NCBI GenBank assembly: GCA_900762125.1
Contig: CAAFFL010000138.1
Span: 1-11,752, forward strand
Direction of reading: 5' to 3'
From: an uncultured Prevotella sp.
GTDB lineage: Bacteria > Bacteroidota > Bacteroidia > Bacteroidales > Bacteroidaceae
DNA: 11,752 bases
The translations under genes and the position numbers were made by a program. A model generated the notes under the pieces. It made no database searches and was not told where the DNA came from. It saw nothing but the letters and a program-made list of their open reading frames with translations. Positions 1 to 5,486 of this stretch are shown here, in pieces; the first letter of the stretch is position 1, and each line of letters begins with the position of its first letter.

Positions 1-192
1 ATATCCAAGGACAAAGTTACTGAAATTTTCTGTATTATCGATGATTTCTGCAAAAAATATGATGCTGTGATCGCAAAAAACTCCCTCAAGGCCCCCGATG
101 GACGTAAGCACCGCAACCGTAAGGGCCTCATGAGTGACGCTGAGGTGATGGCAATCCTCGTCTATTTCCATTTTAATTTTGGCGAAAAATAA
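1..192 (+). pseudogene. IS982-type transposase, N-terminal remnant
   Basis: The frame is open from base 1 to a TAA at 190-192 and encodes about 63 residues beginning ISKDKVTEIFCIIDDFCKKY and including RKHRNRKGLMSDAEVMAIL. This matches my memory of the N-terminus of IS982-family (DDE) transposases of Bacteroides and Prevotella, which begin just upstream with a Met and run to about 300 residues. After VYFHFN the expected continuation (a TFRNFKHYY-like stretch) is missing and the frame reads FGEK and stops, so the catalytic domain is absent. The start codon lies left of the window. It is the only plus-strand coding remnant and marks the left boundary of the polysaccharide region. The assignment rests on recognition of the sequence, not on a search. 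Confidence 0.75.
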
Positions 193-210
193 AAATCCAG
201 TAGTACCAAA

Positions 211-244
211 AATCCCCGCTTCCAACAAAGAGGAAGCGGGGATT
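211..244 (-). terminator. Intrinsic terminator for leftward transcription
   Basis: Perfect 13-bp inverted repeat: AATCCCCGCTTCC at 211-223 and its complement at 232-244, with an 8-nt loop. Read on the minus strand, the G/C-rich stem runs straight into five Ts (complement of 208-212), as expected of a rho-independent terminator for leftward genes. On the plus strand only a weaker T tract (TGTTTT) follows, so some bidirectional activity is possible. It lies 24 nt past the stop of the outer-membrane protein remnant and probably also ends the leftward polysaccharide operon. Confidence 0.8.
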
Positions 245-268
245 GCTGTTTTATGCATGAGAGAATGG

Positions 269-409
269 TCAGAACCCTACCTTCAGCTGCACGCCGATGA
301 CGGAGCGCGAGCCACCGATATATGATAATGGATTTATTTTCTGGTCACATGTTCTCCATGCTTGGACCATGATAATTCTTGATTTTGCAATTGACGGATA
401 TTTACGGCC
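269..409 (-). pseudogene. Probable 3' remnant of an outer-membrane beta-barrel protein gene
   Basis: Directly past the stop of the 411-1340 glycosyltransferase, another minus frame is open down to a TGA at 269-271. Its last residues read INPLSYIGGSRSVIGVQLKV followed by GF and stop. Alternating hydrophobic residues ending in a terminal Phe are the usual last strand of outer-membrane beta-barrels inserted by BamA. The strong terminator 24 nt further on supports a real gene end. The frame has no start of its own here and runs back into the glycosyltransferase in a different frame, so I read it as the surviving tail of an older gene whose body was replaced. The family (TonB-dependent receptor, capsule-assembly barrel or other) cannot be told. 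A chance open frame is the alternative. Confidence 0.45.
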
Positions 410-410
410 C

Positions 411-1340
411 CTACCCCCTATGCACTCTGTTATAGAACCATGAATATGCTTGCCGTAATCGTAAAGAAGGGATGCTCAGAAACAGTTTTTGCTTCATTGT
501 GAAGCAATGTCCACATTTTTGCATATCGACTAATAACTGACGATAAAAATGGCTGTTTTGCCAAATTCGTTTGGGGTGGAAAATTGCCACCGCCATTAAA
601 TTTACTATTGCATCAGAAAGGGCATCCTTTAGATACTGCGTCTGCACACTCTGCGGGATAGATTGCATTCGCAACGCATGTAGTTTTTCGGCATAATCCA
701 CAGTCCAAACAAACGAGCTACTGGTTGTGTCTGCCCCTTTGGTATATACCTTGTTATAAACGATGTGGATGGGCTTTGTGGTGGTAAATATCAATCGAAG
801 CCAAAAAATATAGTCTTCGCCCATGTATATGTCTTTAGGCAAATCGAACATGTAATGGCTTAATATAATCTTTCGATATAAACTTCCCCAGGGCAGTCCT
901 ATTGTTCCTTCTGCCCTTACGGCAAGATGTCGAAAATCGCTTAACGGTATAGTTTTTCTGTGCTCATTATTTAAAGTATATCCGTTGCCAAACACCACAT
1001 CAGTTTGAGCAGACGCCATTGAATATAAATCGCTTAAACTGTTTTGAGGGATGGTGTCGTCGGCATCAATAAAACACACCCATTGAGCTGATGCGTTTTC
1101 GAGACCAACTTCTCGGGCTGCCGTTCTGCCCTTATTGGTTTGATGAATCACTTTTACCCTCGCGTCTTCTTGCGCTAAGCTGTTGCAAATATTAGGAGTT
1201 TCATCGGCACTTCCATCATTCACAACAACGACCTCAAAGCTTTGGAAACTTTGAGTCAACACGCTTTGCACGCACTGCTGAATGGTTTGTGCTGCATTAT
1301 AAGCTGGGATTATTACAGAAACTGAGGGAGGGTTGTTCAT
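411..1340 (-). CDS. GT2 family glycosyltransferase
   Basis: A 309-residue family 2 glycosyltransferase with a GT-A fold, predicted to move a sugar from a nucleotide donor to the growing lipid-linked glycan on the cytoplasmic face of the membrane. Visible motifs: the N-terminal strand VSVIIPAYNA (residues 7-16), NDGS at 41-44, the metal/nucleotide-binding DADD at 92-95, and GED at 174-176 as candidate for the acidic catalytic-base region. There is no clear membrane segment. The ATG at 1338-1340 directly precedes the conserved first strand. It is the last intact gene of the leftward array, 31 nt after the WbpL-like gene. Its sequence is visibly more AT-rich than the 1372-3327 genes, which suggests separate acquisition. 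Donor and acceptor sugars cannot be read from the sequence. Confidence 0.9.
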   Translation of the reverse strand: MNNPPSVSVIIPAYNAAQTIQQCVQSVLTQSFQSFEVVVVNDGSADETPNICNSLAQEDARVKVIHQTNKGRTAAREVGLENASAQWVCFIDADDTIPQNSLSDLYSMASAQTDVVFGNGYTLNNEHRKTIPLSDFRHLAVRAEGTIGLPWGSLYRKIILSHYMFDLPKDIYMGEDYIFWLRLIFTTTKPIHIVYNKVYTKGADTTSSSFVWTVDYAEKLHALRMQSIPQSVQTQYLKDALSDAIVNLMAVAIFHPKRIWQNSHFYRQLLVDMQKCGHCFTMKQKLFLSIPSLRLRQAYSWFYNRVHRG

Positions 1341-1371
1341 TTTTTTGATTTACCTTAATTCCGCAACACTA

Positions 1372-2340
1372 TTATCCTTTGTGCAGGTGGAAGTATTTCT
1401 TCATGAAGAGCACGTAGACGATGCCGAGGATGGCAACCTGCAAGGCGACTGTGAGGATGGTTGGGCAGGCAATGATCCATGCGCAGCACGCAGCCTGCAC
1501 GGCCATATAGATGAGCGACACCGTGACATGCGGGATGTGGAGCTCGTTCGCCATGAGCTGGTAGAGGTGTTTGCGGTGCGGCAGGGAGATATTCTCGTGG
1601 AGCATCAAGCGGTGCAGGATGGTGAAGCAGCCGTCTACACCATAGACGACGAGGAATGCCAGCCATGCGACGTTGTTCGTCGTGATGATGAGATAGCCGA
1701 TAGCAAAGAGAATGATGAACGCTATCGACACGGCACCGACATCACCGGCAAAACACAGCGCCCGGCGGCGGAAGTTGCAGAAGCAGAACACCAGGTCGGC
1801 AAGGATGGTGATGACGACGAGGTCGCGCATGGGCACGTACAGGTCTCCGGGGTTTTGCTGCAGGGCTATCAATGTGGCAATGAGCGCCACAAGACTATAG
1901 CCGCCCGTGATGCCGTTGATGCCGTCCATGAAGTTGTAGATATTCATCGCACCCGTGCAGACGATGAGCCCGAGGAAGAGGAGCAGGATATAATCGCCAC
2001 GCGAGGCACCATCAGCCATGAACGCGAGCTGCAGTAACAGGAGCAGCATTCCCACGAACTGCAGCGGCAACCTAAACTTAGGGGTTAATGAATGGACGTC
2101 GTCCACAAAGCTCAGCACCGAGACGATCATCAGTCCGGTCATGAACCACGGGAAGCTAAACCCCGAGACACCGAAGAAGATCAATGCGCCGATGGGGACG
2201 ATGATGCCCCCGCCGCGGCGTGTGATACGTGTCGACGATCCGCGCTCTGACGGGCGGTCGATGATGTTGTAGTGGTCGGCTACACGGAAGTAAACCGCTT
2301 CCAGGAGTGCCAGGGCCACTAATATAATAAGGTATTGCAT
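1372..2340 (-). CDS. WbpL/WecA-like polyprenyl-phosphate sugar-1-phosphate transferase
   Basis: A 322-residue multi-pass membrane protein of the MraY/WecA/WbpL family (often annotated 'glycosyltransferase family 4'). These enzymes transfer an N-acetylamino-sugar 1-phosphate from a UDP donor to undecaprenyl phosphate and so start the glycan. Family motifs appear in order: IDRPSERGSSTRITRRGGG near residues 27-45, the Asp pair FVDDVHS (DD at 80-81), NIYNFMDGING (134-143), FAGDVG (197-202), D236 in GVDG, and the cytoplasmic-loop His motif HRKHLYQ (255-261). Long hydrophobic segments lie between them. Length is normal and all key residues are present. It lies 6 nt after the reductase/epimerase stop, so the two are surely co-transcribed. 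The pairing resembles WbpV-WbpL of Pseudomonas and the last two genes of many Bacteroides capsule loci. The likely donor is a UDP-activated GlcNAc, QuiNAc or FucNAc type sugar. Confidence 0.93.
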   Translation of the reverse strand: MQYLIILVALALLEAVYFRVADHYNIIDRPSERGSSTRITRRGGGIIVPIGALIFFGVSGFSFPWFMTGLMIVSVLSFVDDVHSLTPKFRLPLQFVGMLLLLLQLAFMADGASRGDYILLLFLGLIVCTGAMNIYNFMDGINGITGGYSLVALIATLIALQQNPGDLYVPMRDLVVITILADLVFCFCNFRRRALCFAGDVGAVSIAFIILFAIGYLIITTNNVAWLAFLVVYGVDGCFTILHRLMLHENISLPHRKHLYQLMANELHIPHVTVSLIYMAVQAACCAWIIACPTILTVALQVAILGIVYVLFMKKYFHLHKG

Positions 2341-2346
2341 TATAGT

Positions 2347-3327
2347 TTATGCTCCAAAACTCTTGATAGTAAACGTTAGGCCACCGCGGGTGTCGATGGG
2401 CATGGCCTTGATGCCTAACGCCTGTTTGATTTTTGTGTTGTCCACGACATAGTTCTCCGTAAGCTTCGCCAGCCGCTCATCGTTCAGGGGCAGATGGAGC
2501 GCTGTGCCAAGATGAGCCATGGTAGTCATTGCGCCACGCCCGAACCGCCAGATGTGAGCCTTCTTCCCCAATGCCTTGCAGATGACGTCGATGAGCTCAT
2601 TGGTAGACAGTGCCTCGTCATCAGCAATGTTGTAGATGCCATTAGGCACATCCCCCGTGAGCAGTCGGCCGACCACATAACAGACGTTCTTGATAGATGC
2701 GAAAGAGCGCTTGTTTTCGAATGAGCCGAGTGGCCAGGGCAGACCGGTCTTCACCATCTTATAGAGCAGGTTCAGGTTCCCCTTGTTGCCCGGGCCGTGC
2801 ATCATACAGGGACGGAGGATGTAGACCTTCCTTCCCTCTGTGGGCATCGGCGCCATCGGGTCGTCGGTTAGTCGCATGCTCAGAATCTCCTTCTCCGCCT
2901 CCGCCTTGCTCTCGCCGTAAGGGCCTTTCGGAGTGCGCGTCACGTCCTCGGTGAGCTTCTCTCCAAGAACCTTATCGGCAGCTGCCTTCACCGATGAGAA
3001 GAAGATGAACGTCTTGATCTCCGGGTGGTGCAGGAAGAAGTTGTATGCCTTCACCGTCAGGTCACGGTTCACCTTGAAGTAGACGTCAGCCTCGGTCTGG
3101 TTTTTCGTGTCGTGTGCCTTGCCAGCGAGGTGGATGATGGCATCGAAGTTGATGGTTGATGGTTGATCGTTGATGACATTGAGCTCATCCCAGGTGAACG
3201 TCTGGGTCAGTTCGTCGACCATAGTGCCGTTGCGGCCCAGGCCATAAAGCTCATGCCCCTGCCCTTTTAGATAGGGAATCAAGTTCTGGGCCACAAATCC
3301 GTGGTATCCAGTAATTAGTATCTTCAT
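2347..3327 (-). CDS. NAD-dependent sugar-nucleotide epimerase/reductase (WbpV-like SDR)
   Basis: A 326-residue extended short-chain dehydrogenase/reductase. The Rossmann NAD(P) loop is TGYHGFVAQNL (6-16), with Ala in place of the third Gly. The strand IIHLAGKAHD (64-73), the catalytic FSSVK (110-114), YGESK with Tyr137 and Lys141, and LRPCMMHGPG around 175 are typical of nucleotide-sugar 4-epimerases and 4-reductases. Relatives paired with WbpL-type transferases (WbpV, WreQ) reduce or epimerise the UDP-2-acetamido-sugar used to prime the glycan, and the adjacent downstream WbpL-like gene supports that role. The exact product is not certain. Residues 51-60 (VINDQPSTIN) come from four tandem heptamers and look like an inserted loop between the cofactor loop and the next core strand. 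The gene begins 11 nt after the toxin stop, so the toxin-antitoxin promoter may help drive it. Confidence 0.88.
   Translation of the reverse strand: MKILITGYHGFVAQNLIPYLKGQGHELYGLGRNGTMVDELTQTFTWDELNVINDQPSTINFDAIIHLAGKAHDTKNQTEADVYFKVNRDLTVKAYNFFLHHPEIKTFIFFSSVKAAADKVLGEKLTEDVTRTPKGPYGESKAEAEKEILSMRLTDDPMAPMPTEGRKVYILRPCMMHGPGNKGNLNLLYKMVKTGLPWPLGSFENKRSFASIKNVCYVVGRLLTGDVPNGIYNIADDEALSTNELIDVICKALGKKAHIWRFGRGAMTTMAHLGTALHLPLNDERLAKLTENYVVDNTKIKQALGIKAMPIDTRGGLTFTIKSFGA
3148..3175. repeat. Heptamer tandem repeat (4 x 7 bp) inside the epimerase gene
   Basis: Plus-strand units GTTGATG, GTTGATG, GTTGATC, GTTGATG run without a break. On the coding strand they give most of residues 51-60 of the epimerase (VINDQPSTIN). 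The reading frame stays open, and the stretch sits just before the strand FDAIIHLAG, where most relatives have a short loop. Confidence 0.9.
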
Positions 3328-3338
3328 AACTATAACTT

Positions 3339-3743
3339 TTACAACAATCCCGTGAGTTCAAGAAATACTCGTGGTGACACGACTTTAGGTGTCTGTGGGA
3401 AATGCTTGAGATTGCCAGTCACTAAGAAACTACGCTCATCCGAGAGTGATACTTCATAGAACGGGCGATCCTTCTCATCAGGCATCATGCCTTCAAAATG
3501 CTCAGAATCTATTTGCTTGCCATTCGTTTCAATATAGTATACCACTGATTCTATCATCTCCTCATCAAGATGAAACTTCTTCCTTCTTAATACTTTATTA
3601 TACTCTGTAAGGATAGCTTCATTGTAGAGTGGCGTTATCAAGCCCTGCCAAAGAGCTTTAACGATTTGCATAGTGGGACTCTCTGGATTCTTTGTAATCA
3701 ATGCAGAAACGATGACATTGGTATCTATTACAGCGTAAATCAT
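3339..3743 (-). CDS. PIN-domain toxin (VapC-like ribonuclease)
   Basis: A 134-residue protein of the single-domain PIN toxin type ('putative toxin-antitoxin system toxin component, PIN family'). PIN toxins are metal-dependent endoribonucleases acting on tRNA, rRNA or mRNA when free of antitoxin. Visible features: AVIDTNVIVSAL with Asp7 and the structural Thr8/Asn9, Glu47 in ILTEY, the acidic cluster PDEKDRPF (Asp89, Asp92), and LVTGNLKHFP (108-115), where Asn111 replaces the acidic residue of many VapC proteins. The protein is full length and looks functional. The start ATG overlaps the antitoxin TGA by 4 bp (ATGA at 3740-3743), the classic antitoxin-first coupling. It sits between a glycosyltransferase and the epimerase and is more AT-rich than either. 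Confidence 0.88.
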   Translation of the reverse strand: MIYAVIDTNVIVSALITKNPESPTMQIVKALWQGLITPLYNEAILTEYNKVLRRKKFHLDEEMIESVVYYIETNGKQIDSEHFEGMMPDEKDRPFYEVSLSDERSFLVTGNLKHFPQTPKVVSPRVFLELTGLL

Positions 3744-4054
3744 ACATTACTTTTATTTTCCTGTCTCACCAAGTCAATTTCATGATTGATTTCTTCCAAT
3801 GATATTTCTGGCTCAGTGCTCCTCATCACTTTCTCTCGTTGCTTATTAAATGCTGCAAGCACTCGTTTACGTGCAGCTTCCTTCTTATCCTCATCACTTA
3901 CAGAAATAGTAAATGGAATAGCACCTTTACGAATCACCTGATGGATGAAGATATTGATGGCGGTATTAGAACTCATACCGAACTCCTGACAGAGCTGGTC
4001 AAACTGCAACTTTGCCTGTGAGTCTACTCTTACTGTCATTGCTGATTGTGCCAT
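3740..4054 (-). CDS. RelB/DinJ-like ribbon-helix-helix antitoxin
   Basis: A 104-residue protein whose N-terminus, MTVRVDSQAKLQFDQLCQEF followed by GMSSNTAINIFIHQVI, has the beta-strand plus two-helix pattern of RelB/DinJ ribbon-helix-helix antitoxins. The strand binds DNA as a dimer, and the charged C-terminal part (DEDKKEAARKRV, EISLEEINHEIDLV) would wrap the toxin. It would neutralise the downstream PIN nuclease and repress its own promoter. Pairing a RelB-type antitoxin with a PIN toxin is a mixed but known arrangement. The start is ATG 4052-4054, although a second Met at residue 6 could also serve. A near-consensus promoter and a 15-bp palindrome lie just upstream. Confidence 0.86.
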   Translation of the reverse strand: MAQSAMTVRVDSQAKLQFDQLCQEFGMSSNTAINIFIHQVIRKGAIPFTISVSDEDKKEAARKRVLAAFNKQREKVMRSTEPEISLEEINHEIDLVRQENKSNV

Positions 4055-4070
4055 AATCGTAATCTTTTTG

Positions 4071-4085
4071 ATGGCATCATGCCAT
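4071..4085. promoter_or_regulatory. Palindrome upstream of the antitoxin, candidate operator
   Basis: ATGGCA-TCA-TGCCAT is a perfect 6-bp inverted repeat with a 3-nt centre, 17 to 31 nt upstream of the antitoxin start and downstream of the -7 box. A partial copy (GATGGCA) lies at 4102-4108, overlapping the -7 region. The spacing suits a ribbon-helix-helix antitoxin repressing its own operon. That function is inferred from position and symmetry only. Confidence 0.5.
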
Positions 4086-4106
4086 AGTTTTACATCATAT
4101 CGATGG

Positions 4107-4138
4107 CAAATATACGCTATTTCTTATTATCTTCCAAA
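4107..4138 (-). promoter_or_regulatory. Bacteroidetes-type promoter for the toxin-antitoxin operon
   Basis: On the minus strand TTTG (4138-4135), a 20-nt spacer and TATATTTG (4114-4107) match the Bacteroidetes primary-sigma consensus TTTG, 19-21 nt, TAnnTTTG. Transcription would begin around 4095-4102, giving a leader of roughly 45 nt before the antitoxin. It is the best-formed promoter I found in the window. It gives the module its own transcription and, by read-through, may also feed the epimerase and WbpL-like genes. Confidence 0.72.
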
Positions 4139-4161
4139 TATTTCTGGATATTTTTATATTC

Positions 4162-4184
4162 TTGTCTTGAAATCCACAAGACAA
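4162..4184. repeat. Inverted repeat between GT4 gene and toxin-antitoxin promoter
   Basis: TTGTCTTG (4162-4169) and CAAGACAA (4177-4184) form a perfect 8-bp stem with a 7-nt loop, downstream of the 4228-5406 glycosyltransferase. No T tract follows on either strand, so it is a poor intrinsic terminator. It may be an mRNA 3'-end structure or part of the insertion boundary. Confidence 0.4.
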
Positions 4185-4197
4185 ATGTTCTTCACTT

Positions 4198-4226
4198 CCC
4201 CTTGTGGGAGGGGTTAGGGGTGGGGC
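4198..4226. repeat. G/C-rich repeat just past the GT4 stop
   Basis: Directly after the TGA at 4228-4230 the minus strand reads AGCCCCACCCCTAACCCCTC and on, which splits on the plus strand into three 7-bp units, GGGAGGG, GTTAGGG and GTGGGGC (4206-4226). A related CCCCTCC/GGAGGGG element lies inside the GT2 gene at 8962-8979. Such sequences recur between genes in Bacteroidales genomes, as far as I recall. Confidence 0.55.
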
Positions 4227-4227
4227 T

Positions 4228-5406
4228 TCAATACAATTTTTCTATTTCTCTCCACACAATATGGTTCTCGAAGTTCTCGCGCACCCATTGCCGTGACTCG
4301 CTGCCGCTCAAGCCCGCGGTGCCGTCGTGGATGCTGCGGATGGCTTGGGCAATCTCTGTAGCATCGTGGCCGACGAAGAGACCGGTCTTGCCCTCGAGGA
4401 TGGAGTCGCAGCACCCTGTGGCGCGCGTGGTGATGACGGGTACGCCCATCGACTGCGCCTCGAGCACGCCCGTGGGGAAGCCCTCACGGTAGGAGGCGAG
4501 GACATAGACGTTCATCATTGCGTAGAAGTACTCCATGTCGGAGTTCTGGAAGTCCGTCCAGATGATGTTCTTGTCATGGCGGATGTCCTGCTGCACGTCT
4601 TCGGGAAGCGCATCACGGACCTCGAACATGCCGACGAGGAGGAGCTTGATACTTTGAGCTTTAGACTTAGAATCTTCTTCTTGCAACTTGCAACTTGCAA
4701 CTTTCAACTGCCGAAAGGCCCTTACCAGTTCAATGATTCCCTTGTCGCGGACCAGCCGGCCGGAGTAGCCCACCACCCAGTCGCCGTCATTGATGCCCCA
4801 TTTCCGCTTCATCGCGGCGAGCTTCTCTGCATCGATATTTGCAGGGTTGAACTTTCCTTCCGTGTCGATGCCGCAACAGGTGCCCTTGTGCAGGATGAGC
4901 TGCTTGCTGGCAGATGCCAGGTGGTCTTTGATGGAGTGCTCGAGCACCGACGGCGACACGCAGACGATCTTCGTGGCGCAGAACGAGGCCACACGGTCGA
5001 CCGTCATCAGGATGAACCGCTTCAATCCGTGGGAGGTCTGGTAGACCAGTCCGTGCCGGAAGTATATCCGCTTCGGCACGCGCATCAGCCACGCGGCGAT
5101 CATCGACAGCAGACCGCCCTTTGGCGTATGACCCACGACGATGCCGATCTGCTTCTCACGGATGTACCGGCAGATGCCGATGATGGTCTTGATGTCCTGC
5201 ACAGGGTTCACCGACCTGAGCACAGGCAGCACACGGTAGTCGAAGCCCTGCTCCCGTGCATATTCGTCGAGGTACTCCGATGCTGAGCATACCACGTGCA
5301 TCCGGTATCCCTTCCGTGCGAACCATCTGAATTGTCCACCTATAAAATAAGGTATGACAAAGTAGATATTCACCACATGCAGGATGTTCTTGGGATTATG
5401 ATTCAT
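4228..5406 (-). CDS. GT4 family glycosyltransferase
   Basis: A 392-residue retaining GT-B glycosyltransferase (family 4), likely adding an early sugar to the lipid-linked intermediate made by the WbpL-like enzyme. Relatives next to WbpL/WbpV pairs resemble PglA-type enzymes. The C-terminal donor domain shows GYSGRLVRDKG (Arg217, Lys222, donor phosphate contacts) and EGFPTGVLE (Glu308 and Glu316, the E-x7-E motif). The N-terminal domain has VVGHTPKGG (90-98) and YFRHG. Residues about 234-253 (LKVASCKLQEEDSKSKAQSI) are encoded by eight phased heptamers and look like an insertion between two core strands. The protein ends abruptly at EIEKLY beside a G/C-rich repeat, so it may have lost a few terminal residues. 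The ATG at 5404-5406 precedes the first strand. The gene belongs to the same leftward operon but is separated from the epimerase by the toxin-antitoxin module. Confidence 0.9.
   Translation of the reverse strand: MNHNPKNILHVVNIYFVIPYFIGGQFRWFARKGYRMHVVCSASEYLDEYAREQGFDYRVLPVLRSVNPVQDIKTIIGICRYIREKQIGIVVGHTPKGGLLSMIAAWLMRVPKRIYFRHGLVYQTSHGLKRFILMTVDRVASFCATKIVCVSPSVLEHSIKDHLASASKQLILHKGTCCGIDTEGKFNPANIDAEKLAAMKRKWGINDGDWVVGYSGRLVRDKGIIELVRAFRQLKVASCKLQEEDSKSKAQSIKLLLVGMFEVRDALPEDVQQDIRHDKNIIWTDFQNSDMEYFYAMMNVYVLASYREGFPTGVLEAQSMGVPVITTRATGCCDSILEGKTGLFVGHDATEIAQAIRSIHDGTAGLSGSESRQWVRENFENHIVWREIEKLY
4652..4707. repeat. Heptamer array (8 x 7 bp) inside the GT4 gene
   Basis: Plus-strand units in unbroken 7-bp phase: CTTTGAG, CTTTAGA, CTTAGAA, TCTTCTT, CTTGCAA, CTTGCAA, CTTGCAA, CTTTCAA. 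Seven of eight start with CTT. They encode roughly residues 234-252 of the glycosyltransferase, and the frame stays open throughout. Four units are near-identical and the other four are degenerate, as if older. Confidence 0.9.
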
Positions 5407-5423
5407 GATTAAGTTTGCGTTTT

Positions 5424-5452
5424 ATCCTAAACAGGATAATCCTAAACAGGAT
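5424..5452. repeat. Two tandem copies of a 15-bp unit
   Basis: ATCCTAAACAGGAT occurs at 5424-5437 and again at 5439-5452, joined by one A. Each unit is itself an imperfect palindrome (ATCCT/AGGAT). The pair lies 17 to 46 nt upstream of the 5406 start codon, where it could form two small hairpins in the leader or intergenic RNA. No function can be assigned. Confidence 0.85.
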
Positions 5453-5455
5453 ATT

Positions 5456-5486
5456 TTAATGTTCCGATTAATGGCAATTTGCGTTC
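5456..5486. repeat. Left copy of an inverted repeat flanking the deacetylase gene
   Basis: TTAATGTTCCGATTAATGG followed by CAATTTGCGTTC. The reverse complement of 6390-6421 matches with two substitutions and one inserted base. The end of this copy overlaps the stop codon of the deacetylase gene (5485-5487). Confidence 0.8.

Noticed and set aside
1333..2037. Long plus-strand open frame of 234 codons
   Set aside because: It lies opposite the WbpL-like gene, whose motifs are all intact. Its own translation is highly charged, with His/Asp/Glu-rich low complexity and no recognisable domain. It is an antisense shadow of high-GC coding DNA.
4652..4707. Tandem repeats as a CRISPR array
   Set aside because: The units are 7 bp with no spacers between them and lie inside a coding frame. 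No cas genes are present.
4327..5286. Long plus-strand open frame of 319 codons
   Set aside because: Antisense shadow of the GT4 gene at 4228-5406, which has the full family motif set. The translation (many Asp, His and Val, no domain) looks like reverse-strand reading.
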